A stretch of 52,226 bases of DNA from Segatella paludivivens DSM 17968 = JCM 13650 (GTDB taxonomy: Bacteria > Bacteroidota > Bacteroidia > Bacteroidales > Bacteroidaceae): positions 8,071 through 60,296 of the forward strand of contig NZ_KB890642.1 in assembly GCF_000373185.1 (NCBI RefSeq). The letters are read 5' to 3'. This document shows, in pieces, positions 9,618-19,099 of this stretch. Positions within the stretch are counted from its first letter, which is position 1. Each line of letters begins with the position of its first letter. The position numbers were made by a program, and so were the translations under genes. Under the pieces are notes generated by a model. It searched no databases. It worked only from the letters and a program-made list of their open reading frames with translations, and was not told the DNA's origin.

Positions 9618-12314
9618 ATGGAACTAGCAAGTAAGTATGATCCACAAGACGTGGAATCAAAATGGTATGAATACTGGCTTAACAACAAGCTATTTAGCAG
9701 TAAGCCAGACGGACGCGAACCTTACACCGTGGTTATTCCACCACCTAATGTTACAGGAGTGCTTCATATGGGCCACATGCTTAACAACACCATACAGGAT
9801 ATTCTTGTACGTCGTGCACGCATGGAAGGCAAAAACGCATGCTGGGTTCCAGGAACAGACCACGCAAGTATAGCTACTGAGGCTAAAGTGGTAAACAAAC
9901 TTGCTGAACAAGGCATTAAAAAAACTGACATGACACGTGACGAATTCCTAGGTCATGCATGGGATTGGACAAACGAGCACGGAGGCATCATACTTAAACA
10001 ATTGCGCCGACTTGGTTGCTCTTGCGACTGGGAACGTACTGCATTTACAATGGACGAGACACGCAGTAAAGGCGTTATAAAAGTATTCTGTGATCTATAT
10101 AAGAAGGGACTTGTATATCGTGGCGTGCGCATGGTGAACTGGGATCCAAAAGCACAGACTGCTTTGTCTGACGAAGAAGTAATATACAAGGATGAACACT
10201 CAAAACTATATTATCTGAAATATCGTGTTGTTGAAAGCGACTGTAAACAAGTTGAAGAAGGCAACGTGATGCATAAGGACGAAAATGGATATTACGCCGT
10301 TGTAGCTACAACACGTCCGGAGACTATCATGGGCGACTCTGCAATGTGCATCAACCCAGAAGACGTTAAGAATACTTGGTTGAAGGATAAGCACGTAATA
10401 GTACCATTGGTAAATCGTGAGATTCCTGTTATTGAAGACAGTTATGTTGACATACAGTTTGGTACAGGTTGCTTAAAGGTTACTCCTGCACACGATATTA
10501 ACGACCATGCACTAGGACTGAAACATGGACTAGAGACTATTGACATTTTCAACGACAACGGAACTATAAGTGAAGCTGCCGGACTATATGTTGGTCAAGA
10601 CCGTATGGACGTGCGTAAGCAGATTGCAATAGACTTGCAGAACGCTGGTCTGATGGAAAAGATTGAGGACTACGATAACAAAGTGGGATTCTCTGAGCGC
10701 ACAAACGTTCCTATTGAGCCAAAACTTTCTACACAGTGGTTCCTGAAGATGCAGCACTTTGCTGACATTGCCCTATCACCTGTTATGGACGACGAGATTG
10801 AATTCTATCCAAAGAAATACAAAAACACTTATCGCCACTGGTTGGAGAACATCAAGGACTGGTGTATAAGCCGCCAGTTGTGGTGGGGACATCGTATTCC
10901 AGCCTACTACTTTGTAAACGCAGATGGAAAGAATGACTTTGTTGTTGCCGAGAGCGCAGAGGAAGCTCTTGAAATGGCACAGAAGAAGAATGCAAACATT
11001 AAGGCAGAAGACCTGAATCAGGAAAGCGACTGTCTTGACACATGGTTCTCTTCTTGGTTGTGGCCTATATCTGTATTTGACGGAGTAAACAATCCAGACA
11101 ACGAGGAAATAAACTACTACTACCCTACTAGCGACTTGGTAACGGGTCCAGATATCATATTCTTCTGGGTAGCAAGAATGATCATGGCTGGATATGAATA
11201 TCGCCATACATTCCCATTCAAGCATGTATATTTCACTGGTATCGTACGTGATGGTTTGGGTAGAAAAATGAGTAAGAGTCTTGGAAACTCTCCAGACCCA
11301 ATTAAACTTATTGAGAAATACGGTGCAGATGGTGTACGTATGGGTATGATGCTAAGTGCACCAGCCGGCAACGACATTCTGTTTGACGAGAGTCTCTGTG
11401 AACAAGGTCGTAACTTCAACAACAAGATATGGAACGCATTCAGACTTATCAAGGGTTGGGAGACTGCTGACATTGAGCAACCAGAAGCAAGCAAAATAGC
11501 TGTTAAATGGTTTGATGCCAAACTAAAGGAAGTAAACGCCGATATGCAGGAGCAATTTAAGCATTACCGCATAAGCGAAGCTCTGATGACTGTTTACAGA
11601 CTATTCTGGGACGAGTTCTCAAGCTGGTATCTTGAAATGATCAAGCCTGCTTATAATGATGGCAACGCACAACCAATAGACAAAAAGACATTTGACGCAA
11701 CAATAAAATTCTTTGATTCATTGCTGAAGATGCTGCATCCTTTTATGCCATTTATTACAGAAGAGTTGTGGCAGCAGATTGCAGAACGCAAAGATGGTGA
11801 GAGCATTATGTGTGCAACACTTGATATTCCAACTAGAACAAGTGAAGAGAGCAAACTTGCAGCTGACATAGAAACAGTGAAGCAGATTGTATCTGGTATA
11901 CGTACTGTGCGCAACCAGAAGAACATTGCACCAAAAGAAGTTCTTGAACTCCAGACTGTAGGTGAAAATAAGTTTGCTAATTACAACAACGTCATCATCA
12001 AAATGGCTAACCTAAGCGCAATAAACACTGTTACTGAGAAGACCGCAGACGCAAGCGGATTCATGGTTGGTACAGATGAATACGCTGTTCCTGTTGGTAA
12101 TCTTATCGATGTAGAAGCTGAAATAGAAAAGGCACAAGCCCAAATACAACATCTTGAAGGTTTCCTTATCGGCATTCGCAAGAAACTAGGCAACGAGAAC
12201 TTCGTAGCTCATGCTCCTGAAGCTGTAGTAGCACTAGAACGCAAAAAGGAAAGTGACTCTGAAGAAAAGATAGCTGCACTAAAGCAGACTATAGAGGAAC
12301 TTAAAAAGAAATAA
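9618..12314 (+). CDS. valS: Valyl-tRNA synthetase
   Basis: A class Ia synthetase of 898 residues that charges tRNA-Val. The HIGH motif appears as HMGH at 50-53 within [13 protein letters not shown], and the KMSKS loop is at 550-554. The connective editing domain (about 200-350) contains [10 protein letters not shown] and [12 protein letters not shown], the usual site for removing mischarged threonine. The C-terminal helical segment ([16 protein letters not shown] onward) is the coiled coil typical of ValRS. The size is normal. The peptidase gene starts three bases after its stop and is probably cotranscribed. Confidence 0.98.
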   Translation: MELASKYDPQDVESKWYEYWLNNKLFSSKPDGREPYTVVIPPPNVTGVLHMGHMLNNTIQDILVRRARMEGKNACWVPGTDHASIATEAKVVNKLAEQGIKKTDMTRDEFLGHAWDWTNEHGGIILKQLRRLGCSCDWERTAFTMDETRSKGVIKVFCDLYKKGLVYRGVRMVNWDPKAQTALSDEEVIYKDEHSKLYYLKYRVVESDCKQVEEGNVMHKDENGYYAVVATTRPETIMGDSAMCINPEDVKNTWLKDKHVIVPLVNREIPVIEDSYVDIQFGTGCLKVTPAHDINDHALGLKHGLETIDIFNDNGTISEAAGLYVGQDRMDVRKQIAIDLQNAGLMEKIEDYDNKVGFSERTNVPIEPKLSTQWFLKMQHFADIALSPVMDDEIEFYPKKYKNTYRHWLENIKDWCISRQLWWGHRIPAYYFVNADGKNDFVVAESAEEALEMAQKKNANIKAEDLNQESDCLDTWFSSWLWPISVFDGVNNPDNEEINYYYPTSDLVTGPDIIFFWVARMIMAGYEYRHTFPFKHVYFTGIVRDGLGRKMSKSLGNSPDPIKLIEKYGADGVRMGMMLSAPAGNDILFDESLCEQGRNFNNKIWNAFRLIKGWETADIEQPEASKIAVKWFDAKLKEVNADMQEQFKHYRISEALMTVYRLFWDEFSSWYLEMIKPAYNDGNAQPIDKKTFDATIKFFDSLLKMLHPFMPFITEELWQQIAERKDGESIMCATLDIPTRTSEESKLAADIETVKQIVSGIRTVRNQKNIAPKEVLELQTVGENKFANYNNVIIKMANLSAINTVTEKTADASGFMVGTDEYAVPVGNLIDVEAEIEKAQAQIQHLEGFLIGIRKKLGNENFVAHAPEAVVALERKKESDSEEKIAALKQTIEELKKK

Positions 12315-12317
12315 GAT

Positions 12318-13529
12318 ATGAAGAAAATTCTAACATTACTGTTTGTCACTCTCACAGCCTTCGCTATTGTTGGCTGTGACCATGACGACCCTAAGACTGT
12401 TTATCAATATGAGAACACAACAAAGACCATATTCATATACATGCCTTGGACTGGTTCTACAACAAGTAGTAACGGAGCTCTTACAGATTACTTTGACGTA
12501 AACATCACTTCAATACAGAACGCTATAAATACAAATGGCGGACTCAAAGGAACTGATGTTATCGTATATAAAGCCAACAGTGCTAGCAAAGCTGTAATGT
12601 TTAGAATGAAGTATAATATCACATTAAGAAAATGTGAGCTTGACACATTACTCGCAAACGTCAGTAATAATGCTATAACAAAGGAAAACTTAACAAGTTT
12701 ACTGAATCAAGTAAGTTCATACAGTAACACTGGTTCTTATTCTATTCTTGTGGGCTGTCACGGAAGTGGATGGACTCCACGAGGAAGTGACGCAACAATG
12801 CCAAGAGCTAGTAGAGCTTTTGGTGGTCAAGGACCGGAATTGCAATATGACTTAAGTGATTTGAGTTATGCAATTGCAAACTCAGCAATGAAGAAAGTTG
12901 AATTTGTTAGTTTTGATGACTGCTATATGGCTAACGTTGAAACAGCTTATGAACTGAGAGACGTCACCAACTATCTCGTAGCCTCAACAAGTGAGGTTAT
13001 GGGAGACGGTTTCCCTTATGATACATTGTTTAAGTATATGCTAGGTACTCCAGACTATGACAATATCTGCAAGACTTTCTACAATTATTATATGAAAAGC
13101 AGTTATCCGTATGGAGCTTTATCTGCTATAAAATGCGGTGACGCAATAAAGCAGATGGCAAGCGTGATGAAAGATATCAACACAACATATACTTTTGACC
13201 AGTCAAAACTTAGTTCGGTACAATACCTTGATGGTTATGACAATAACGTGTTTTTTGATTTAGGTTCATACGTAGAACAATTGGGAGCTATAGCACCGTT
13301 AAGTACAAACTTCAAGACAGCTCTTGAAAATCTTGTTCCATATAAGGTTTGTACACCATATATATATACGGCATACTCTAATTCATACCGCAGTGATACT
13401 GATCCGAAGAATCCATACAATACATTCAAGGTGAACACATTTAGCGGAATAACGATTAGTGATCCTACATTGAATTCGACAGTAGTAAATTCAAAGAAGA
13501 ACACTGCATGGTGGCAAGCGACACATTAA
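12318..13529 (+). CDS. Clostripain-family (C11) cysteine peptidase lipoprotein
   Basis: The 403-residue precursor has a type II signal peptide with lipobox AIVGC (Cys20), followed by DHDDP, so it is probably an anchored lipoprotein and may be surface exposed. Clostripain-type catalytic residues are visible: His148 in VGCHGSGW and Cys202 in SFDDCYMANVE. C11 enzymes cut after Arg or Lys and often self-process. Bacteroidetes carry many such lipoproteins, mostly without a known substrate. It sits three bases downstream of valS, a pairing without obvious functional logic, and is followed by a strong hairpin terminator. Confidence 0.88.
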   Translation: MKKILTLLFVTLTAFAIVGCDHDDPKTVYQYENTTKTIFIYMPWTGSTTSSNGALTDYFDVNITSIQNAINTNGGLKGTDVIVYKANSASKAVMFRMKYNITLRKCELDTLLANVSNNAITKENLTSLLNQVSSYSNTGSYSILVGCHGSGWTPRGSDATMPRASRAFGGQGPELQYDLSDLSYAIANSAMKKVEFVSFDDCYMANVETAYELRDVTNYLVASTSEVMGDGFPYDTLFKYMLGTPDYDNICKTFYNYYMKSSYPYGALSAIKCGDAIKQMASVMKDINTTYTFDQSKLSSVQYLDGYDNNVFFDLGSYVEQLGAIAPLSTNFKTALENLVPYKVCTPYIYTAYSNSYRSDTDPKNPYNTFKVNTFSGITISDPTLNSTVVNSKKNTAWWQATH

Positions 13530-13535
13530 AATATA

Positions 13536-13569
13536 AAAAGGAGAATTTCAATAGAAATTCTCCTTTTTT
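13536..13569. terminator. Bidirectional terminator between convergent genes
   Basis: AAAAGGAGAATTTC (13536-13549) and GAAATTCTCCTTTT form a perfect stem with a four-base loop and flanking A and T runs. It serves the peptidase gene on the plus strand and the flavoprotein gene on the minus strand. Confidence 0.92.
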
Positions 13570-13588
13570 CATTTATATAATATTCCTA

Positions 13589-15172
13589 TTACTTCTTTGC
13601 ATATTCTGCAGCCATTTCAGCGCATCTCTCACCATCAATACCAGCAGAAACAATACCACCCGCATATCCAGCACCTTCACCACATGGAAAAAGTCCAGCA
13701 ATGCGTACGTGCTGAAGAGTTTCTCTGTCTCTTAGTATACGTACGGGGCTAGAAGTTCTTGTTTCAGCAGCAATCATTACAGCTTCATTTGTAAGGAATC
13801 CATGAGCATTTTTACCAAAAGTCTTAAAGCCTTCCTGTAAACGGGTGCTAACAAATTCTGGCATCCAGAAATGCAACGGACTACTTATAAGTCCTGGAGC
13901 ATATGAACTCTTTGGTAAATCGTAACTAAGATGCTTGTTAACAAAGTCAGACATTCGCTGTGCAGGGGCAGTCTGCTTCATATTTCCCTGTTGCCAACAG
14001 TTCTTTTCAAACTGTTCCTGAAATCTCATAACGCTTAAAGCATCTTCATTATCATCTCCAGACATCTTTGCGCAATCATCAGGATGAACCTCAACAACCA
14101 TACCGCTATTACTCCATGCAGTACCTCGGTTACTTGGACTCATACCATTTACAACAATCTGTTCCTTATCTGTAGCAGCAGGTATAACGAAACCACCAGG
14201 GCACATACAGAAACTATATACACCACGTCCGTCAACTTGTGTTACAAAAGAATATTCAGCAGCAGGCAGATACTTTCCCCTACCGTCTTTATTATGATAC
14301 TGGATCTGATCAATCAGTTCACTAGGATGTTCAAGACGCACTCCTACTGCTATAGCCTTTGCCTCTATCTCAATCTTAGAATCATTAAGATAGCGATATA
14401 CGTCACGGGCACTATGACCAGTGGCAAGGATTACAGGACCATGGAATTCCATCTGTTTCTCATCATTCAAAGAAACTGCCTCAACACCAACAACCTTATC
14501 ACCTTCAAGTATAAGACTCGTCATCTTAGTAAGGAAATGCACCTCACCACCACAAGCAATAATAGTATTACGCATGTTCTCGATAACGCTAGGTAACTTA
14601 TCAGTACCTATATGCGGATGAGCATCAGCAAGGATAGACTCAGAAGCTCCATGCTGACAGAAAACATTAAGAATCCTATCAACAGATCCACGTTTCTTGC
14701 TACGCGTATAAAGTTTGCCATCACTATAAGCACCAGCACCACCTTCACCAAAACTATAATTACTTTCTCCGTCAACTTTCTGCGTCTTAGTAATCAAAGC
14801 AAGATCAACCTTTCGCTCGCGTACATTCTTTCCACGCTCAATTACAATTGGACGAATGCCAAGTTCAATTAATCTTAAAGAAGCGAAAAGTCCACCAGGT
14901 CCCTCGCCCACAACAATTACTTGCGGACAATTCTCAACGTTAGGATACTCAGTAGTAACATACTGCTCATCCTGTGGGAATTCATTAATATATATACGAA
15001 CCTTTAAGTTGAAAAAGACCTGTCTATGTCTGGCATCAATACTTTTATTAAGCACTCTCACCTGATTTATGGTGCGAATGTCCAATCCTTTATCTTCAGC
15101 TATAAACTGTTTTATATTCTCTTCAGTGTAAGCCACCTGTGGCGAAACACGAATTTGATATTCATTTATCAT
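13589..15172 (-). CDS. COG2509-type FAD-dependent dehydrogenase
   Basis: A 527-residue flavoprotein of a widely conserved but uncharacterised family. The N-terminal about 90 residues form a small domain (SIDARHRQVFFNLKV). The dinucleotide-binding motif VVGEGPGGLFAS follows, then the family-typical FGEGGAGAYSDGKL segment. GHSARDVYR and, near the C-terminus, FPCGEGAGYAGGIVSAG complete the FAD fold. No signal peptide is present, so it is cytoplasmic. The substrate is unknown. It is a single gene on the minus strand, bounded by the shared terminator and by the divergent thr operon. The ATG lies only five bases from a -7 box. Confidence 0.88.
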   Translation of the reverse strand: MINEYQIRVSPQVAYTEENIKQFIAEDKGLDIRTINQVRVLNKSIDARHRQVFFNLKVRIYINEFPQDEQYVTTEYPNVENCPQVIVVGEGPGGLFASLRLIELGIRPIVIERGKNVRERKVDLALITKTQKVDGESNYSFGEGGAGAYSDGKLYTRSKKRGSVDRILNVFCQHGASESILADAHPHIGTDKLPSVIENMRNTIIACGGEVHFLTKMTSLILEGDKVVGVEAVSLNDEKQMEFHGPVILATGHSARDVYRYLNDSKIEIEAKAIAVGVRLEHPSELIDQIQYHNKDGRGKYLPAAEYSFVTQVDGRGVYSFCMCPGGFVIPAATDKEQIVVNGMSPSNRGTAWSNSGMVVEVHPDDCAKMSGDDNEDALSVMRFQEQFEKNCWQQGNMKQTAPAQRMSDFVNKHLSYDLPKSSYAPGLISSPLHFWMPEFVSTRLQEGFKTFGKNAHGFLTNEAVMIAAETRTSSPVRILRDRETLQHVRIAGLFPCGEGAGYAGGIVSAGIDGERCAEMAAEYAKK

Positions 15173-15177
15173 GGGTA

Positions 15178-15185
15178 CAAAGTTA
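15178..15185 (-). promoter_or_regulatory. -7 box five bases before the flavoprotein start
   Basis: The minus strand reads TAACTTTG and then TACCC before ATG at 15172. The consensus match is exact, but no good TTTG is seen at -33. As at 4916 and 29180, the spacing suggests a leaderless or nearly leaderless mRNA. Confidence 0.55.
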
Positions 15186-15223
15186 CAAAAAATGAAGCTA
15201 AAATGGAAATTATCAATGAATTA

Positions 15224-15255
15224 GTTGGCTATAATAATAATTCTTAGTATTTTTG
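15224..15255 (+). promoter_or_regulatory. Promoter of the threonine operon
   Basis: GTTG (15224-15227, one mismatch to TTTG) stands 20 bases before TATTTTTG (15248-15255). Transcription would start near 15262 and give a leader of about 165 bases before thrA, much longer than other leaders in this window. Confidence 0.65.
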
Positions 15256-15296
15256 CCCATGAATTCATTCAAATTGTAAGGTTTTGATGTGTTTTT

Positions 15297-15419
15297 CGAG
15301 TTATTTGCCACTTTTGTACTGCTGGTTTTAAAACTCGGCTATGATTATAACCGACAATTAAAGTCTGATTTCGTTAGCGAAATGCCACTATTGTCAAGTG
15401 GTCGCACAAATTAAAACCA
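15297..15419 (+). promoter_or_regulatory. Possible structured leader RNA of the threonine operon
   Basis: A 9-bp closing helix can form between TGGTTTTAA (15323-15331) and TTAAAACCA (15411-15419), ending seven bases before the thrA ATG. Inside it are three hairpins: CGG-c-TAT/ATA-a-CCG (15336-15353), ATTTCG-TTAG-CGAAAT (15368-15383) and GCCACT/AGTGGT (15384-15402, closing pair G-U). Together they give a four-way junction. A competing helix CGAGTT/AACTCG (15297-15302 with 15332-15337) would exclude the first hairpin. The layout suits control of thrA translation by a ligand or by attenuation. I see no threonine-rich leader peptide. The structure is read by eye and not folded or compared. Confidence 0.4.
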
Positions 15420-15426
15420 TTAGTAA

Positions 15427-17862
15427 ATGAAAGTATTAAAGTTTGGTGGAACATCTGTTGGTTCCGTAGAAAGCATTCTTAGCTTAAAGAGTATTGTAGA
15501 GAAAGAGGCTAAAAAACAGCCGATAGTAGTTGTTGTAAGTGCACTTGGTGGCATAACGGACAAATTGATTTCCACATCAACATTGGCATTACAACACGAT
15601 GATAATTGGAAATACGAATTCGACCAGATGGTTGATCGTCATCATAAAATGATAGACACAATTATCACAGACACAAAAAAACGAGAAGACTTATTCAACA
15701 CTGTAGATTCTCTATTTGAACAATTGAGAAGCATTTATTTTGGTGTCTACCTAATACATGATTTAAGCGAAAAGACACAAAATGCTATCGTTAGTTACGG
15801 CGAACGTCTGTCAAGTAATATTGTTGCTGCTCTGGTAAAAGGTGCAAAATGGTTTGACAGTCGCGAATTTATTAAGACCGAACGTATTAATGGTAAAAAT
15901 GCACTTGACAGTGAATTAACAAATAAGTTAGTAAAAAATACATTTAAAGACCTTCCACATATTTCATTGATTCCCGGATTTATCAGTCGTGACACTGATA
16001 CTGACGAGATAACAAATCTTGGACGTGGAGGAAGCGACTATACAGCAGCCATTATTGCAGCTGCACTGAATGCCGAAGTATTGGAGATATGGACGGATGT
16101 AGATGGTTTCATGACTGCCGATCCAAGAGTTATCAAGACTGCATACACAATTAACGAACTAAGTTATATTGAAGCTATGGAGTTGTGTAACTTTGGTGCT
16201 AAGGTAATATATCCTCCAACAATATACCCAGTATGTATAAAGAATATTCCTATCAGAGTTAAGAATACATTCAATCCTGAAAATCAAGGAACAATAATAA
16301 AGAATAAGATTAATGATGACAAGAAACCTATCAAGGGTATAAGTTCTATCAACGGAACAGCACTTATCACCGTGACAGGTCTTTCTATGGTTGGTGTCAT
16401 TGGTGTAAACCGCAGAATTTTTACAGCTCTTGCCAATGAAGGAATAAGCGTATTCATGGTTTCGCAGGCATCTTCAGAAAACTCAACCAGTATCGGTGTA
16501 AGGGAGGAAGATGTAGAAGAGGCTGTAAAAGTGCTGAATGATGAATTTGCAACCGAGATCGAAGACGGAGCTATGTTCCCTATGCATGCAGAATGCGGGC
16601 TTGCTACTGTAGCCATTGTAGGCGAGAACATGAAACATGCCGCTGGTATTGCAGGTAAACTGTTTGGAACTTTAGGAAGAAGCGGTATCAGTGTTATAGC
16701 ATGTGCACAGGGTGCCAGCGAAACAAATATATCATTCGTCGTAAAAAGTGAATCATTAAGAAAGTCATTGAATGTTCTTCACGACTCATTCTTCCTTTCT
16801 GAATACAAGGTTCTAAACTTATTTGTATGTGGAATCGGAACTGTAGGTGGCAAACTTATTGAACAGATTCGCAATCAGTATGATGAGTTGAAGGAAAGAA
16901 GTCAACTGAAACTTAATGTCGTTGGTATCGCAAGTTCCAAGAACGCAATATTAAATCGCGACGGAATAGATCTTTCAAATTATAAGGATGTATTGAAGAC
17001 ATCAGAAATAAGTAGTCCTGAAAAGCTGAAAGAAGCTATATTGGGAATGAACATATTCAATAGTGTGTTTGTAGACTGTACAGCAAGTAAGGATATAGCT
17101 GCATTATACCAAAGTTTTCTTGAAAACAATATCAGTGTAATAGCTGCAAATAAGATTGCCGCCAGTGCTGAATATGACAAATATGTGGAACTGAAAAAGA
17201 CAGCTTTGAAACGTGGCGTTAAATTCAGATTCGAAACAAACGTAGGTGCAGGTCTTCCTATTATCGGAACTATCAATGACCTTAGAAACTCTGGCGATAA
17301 GATATTAAAAATAGAGGCTGTATTAAGCGGTACATTAAACTTTATCTTTAATGAGATAAGCAGTGATGTTCCATTCTCTGAAACAGTACGCAGAGCAAAA
17401 GAAAAAGGATACAGTGAACCAGATCCACGTATTGATTTAAGCGGAAAAGATGTCGTAAGAAAGCTTGTTATTCTAGCACGTGAAGCAGGTTACAGAGTAG
17501 AACAAGAGGATGTAGAAAAACATCTATTTGTTCCACAAGAATATTTTGAGGGAAGCATTGATGATTTCTGGAAGAATCTTCCAAAACTTGACGCAGATTT
17601 TGAAACACGCCGAAAGATAATTGAAAGCGAAGACAAGAAATGGCGATTCGTTGCTGTTATGAACGGCGGTAAGACAAGCGTGGAACTAAAAGCTATTGAG
17701 CGAAATCACCCATTCTATAATCTTGAAGGAAGCAATAATATAGTACTTCTTACAACAGAAAGATACAAAGAATATCCTATGTTAATTCAGGGTTACGGTG
17801 CTGGAGCTAGCGTGACGGCTGCCGGTGTATTCGCAAATATAATGTCAATTGCTAATATCTAG
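15427..17862 (+). CDS. thrA: Bifunctional aspartate kinase/homoserine dehydrogenase
   Basis: An 811-residue fusion catalysing the first and third steps from aspartate to threonine and methionine. The kinase half starts KFGGTSVGS (residues 5-13) and has the GRGGSDYTAA nucleotide-binding segment. Two ACT-type regulatory segments follow (about 310-455, GLSMVGVIGVNRRIF and VAIVGENMKHAAGIAGKLF), the usual site of threonine feedback. The dehydrogenase half begins NLFVCGIGTVGGKL (GIGTVGG at 469-475), with AANKIA and ETNVGAGLPIIGT further on. The length matches E. coli ThrA (820). It is first in the thrA-kinase-thrC operon and lies behind a long, potentially structured leader. Confidence 0.97.
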   Translation: MKVLKFGGTSVGSVESILSLKSIVEKEAKKQPIVVVVSALGGITDKLISTSTLALQHDDNWKYEFDQMVDRHHKMIDTIITDTKKREDLFNTVDSLFEQLRSIYFGVYLIHDLSEKTQNAIVSYGERLSSNIVAALVKGAKWFDSREFIKTERINGKNALDSELTNKLVKNTFKDLPHISLIPGFISRDTDTDEITNLGRGGSDYTAAIIAAALNAEVLEIWTDVDGFMTADPRVIKTAYTINELSYIEAMELCNFGAKVIYPPTIYPVCIKNIPIRVKNTFNPENQGTIIKNKINDDKKPIKGISSINGTALITVTGLSMVGVIGVNRRIFTALANEGISVFMVSQASSENSTSIGVREEDVEEAVKVLNDEFATEIEDGAMFPMHAECGLATVAIVGENMKHAAGIAGKLFGTLGRSGISVIACAQGASETNISFVVKSESLRKSLNVLHDSFFLSEYKVLNLFVCGIGTVGGKLIEQIRNQYDELKERSQLKLNVVGIASSKNAILNRDGIDLSNYKDVLKTSEISSPEKLKEAILGMNIFNSVFVDCTASKDIAALYQSFLENNISVIAANKIAASAEYDKYVELKKTALKRGVKFRFETNVGAGLPIIGTINDLRNSGDKILKIEAVLSGTLNFIFNEISSDVPFSETVRRAKEKGYSEPDPRIDLSGKDVVRKLVILAREAGYRVEQEDVEKHLFVPQEYFEGSIDDFWKNLPKLDADFETRRKIIESEDKKWRFVAVMNGGKTSVELKAIERNHPFYNLEGSNNIVLLTTERYKEYPMLIQGYGAGASVTAAGVFANIMSIANI

Positions 17863-17866
17863 GATT

Positions 17867-19096
17867 ATGAAACATATTATCATACTTGGCGACGGTATGG
17901 CAGACCATGCAGTTGAAAAATTAGGAAACAAAACTCTGCTGCAATATGCAGAAACACCATACATGAACATGTTGGCTAAAAACGGACGTACTGGAAGATT
18001 AAACACCATTCCTAATGGGTTTCTTCCTGGTTCTGAAGTAGCCAATACTGCAATTCTTGGATATGATTTAAACAAAGTATATGAAGGTCGCGGACCACTC
18101 GAAGCTGCATCAATAGGATACATCATGCAACCAGAAGACATGGCTATAAGATGCAATATCATTGAGTTGGAAAACGGATTGATAAAAAATCATCATGGTG
18201 GACATCTCACAACAGAAGAAGGAGATGGACTGATTAAATATCTTGATGACAAACTTGGCAACGACAAGATTAAATTTATTACCGGCATACAATATCGCCA
18301 TCTTCTCGTGATAAAAGGCGGAAACAAGCATATCGTTTGTGCTCCACCACATGATCATCCAAACGAGGAATGGAAAAAACTTCTTGTAAAACCAGAAGAT
18401 GATTATGTTGAGACAGATTCTTCAAGAATGAGTCCTCAAGAAACAGCTGATTTGATAAACGAACTGATATTAAAGAGTCAGAAATTACTCTCCGAACATC
18501 CCTTTAATAACGGAAGATTGGAAAAGGCAAACAGTATATGGCCTTGGAGTGGTGGTTACAGACCATCTATGAAAACCCTTATGCAACTATTTCCTGATAT
18601 CAAAACAGGAAGTGTAATTTCGGCTGTAGACCTTATACGTGGCATAGGACATTATGCAGGACTGGATGTCATTAAGGTAAAAGGAGCTACAGGACTATCT
18701 GACACCAATTACGAAGGAAAGGCACAGGCTGCCATTGATGCTCTGAAGAAACAGGACTTTGTTTTCCTACATATTGAGGCTAGCGATGAAGCTGGACACG
18801 ACGGAGATTTAGATTTGAAACTTAAAACAATTGAAAATCTTGACTCCAGAATCGTAAAAACAGTATATGAAGAAGTGAAAGACTGGAATGATCCTGTTTG
18901 CATTGCTGTTTTGCCGGACCACCCTACTCCAGTTGAAATACGTACACACGTAAAAGAGCCAGTACCTTTTATTATCTGGCATAAAGGAATTGAACCGGAT
19001 GAAGTAAGCACATACGATGAAGTGAGTTGTGTCAGCGGAAGTTACGGTTTGCTGAGATTGAATGAATTTATGGAAACATTTATGAAAATAAAATAA
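17867..19096 (+). CDS. Phosphoglycerate mutase-like protein, likely homoserine kinase (COG3635)
   Basis: A 409-residue member of the alkaline-phosphatase-like superfamily related to archaeal-type cofactor-independent phosphoglycerate mutase. It starts MKHIIILGDGMAD with the metal-binding Asp. The nucleophile-type serine is Ser56 in PGSEVANTAILGYD, and EASDEAGHDGD and VLPDHPTP carry further metal ligands. The position between thrA and thrC, with no classical GHMP-type thrB present, points to homoserine kinase, a role proposed for this family in Bacteroides-like organisms. I chose ATG 17867, four bases after the thrA stop, over an upstream ATG inside thrA. Plain mutase activity is the alternative. 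Confidence 0.85.
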   Translation: MKHIIILGDGMADHAVEKLGNKTLLQYAETPYMNMLAKNGRTGRLNTIPNGFLPGSEVANTAILGYDLNKVYEGRGPLEAASIGYIMQPEDMAIRCNIIELENGLIKNHHGGHLTTEEGDGLIKYLDDKLGNDKIKFITGIQYRHLLVIKGGNKHIVCAPPHDHPNEEWKKLLVKPEDDYVETDSSRMSPQETADLINELILKSQKLLSEHPFNNGRLEKANSIWPWSGGYRPSMKTLMQLFPDIKTGSVISAVDLIRGIGHYAGLDVIKVKGATGLSDTNYEGKAQAAIDALKKQDFVFLHIEASDEAGHDGDLDLKLKTIENLDSRIVKTVYEEVKDWNDPVCIAVLPDHPTPVEIRTHVKEPVPFIIWHKGIEPDEVSTYDEVSCVSGSYGLLRLNEFMETFMKIK

Positions 19097-19099
19097 GTT

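Noticed and set aside
10776..11225. 149-codon minus-strand frame
   Set aside because: It is antisense to valS and has no plausible motif.
14084..14596. 170-codon plus-strand frame
   Set aside because: It is antisense to the well-supported COG2509 flavoprotein and lacks any domain pattern.
15287..15331. Leader peptide MCFSSYLPLLYCWF before thrA
   Set aside because: It has no threonine or isoleucine codons, so it does not fit threonine attenuation. It could still be a chance frame in the leader RNA.
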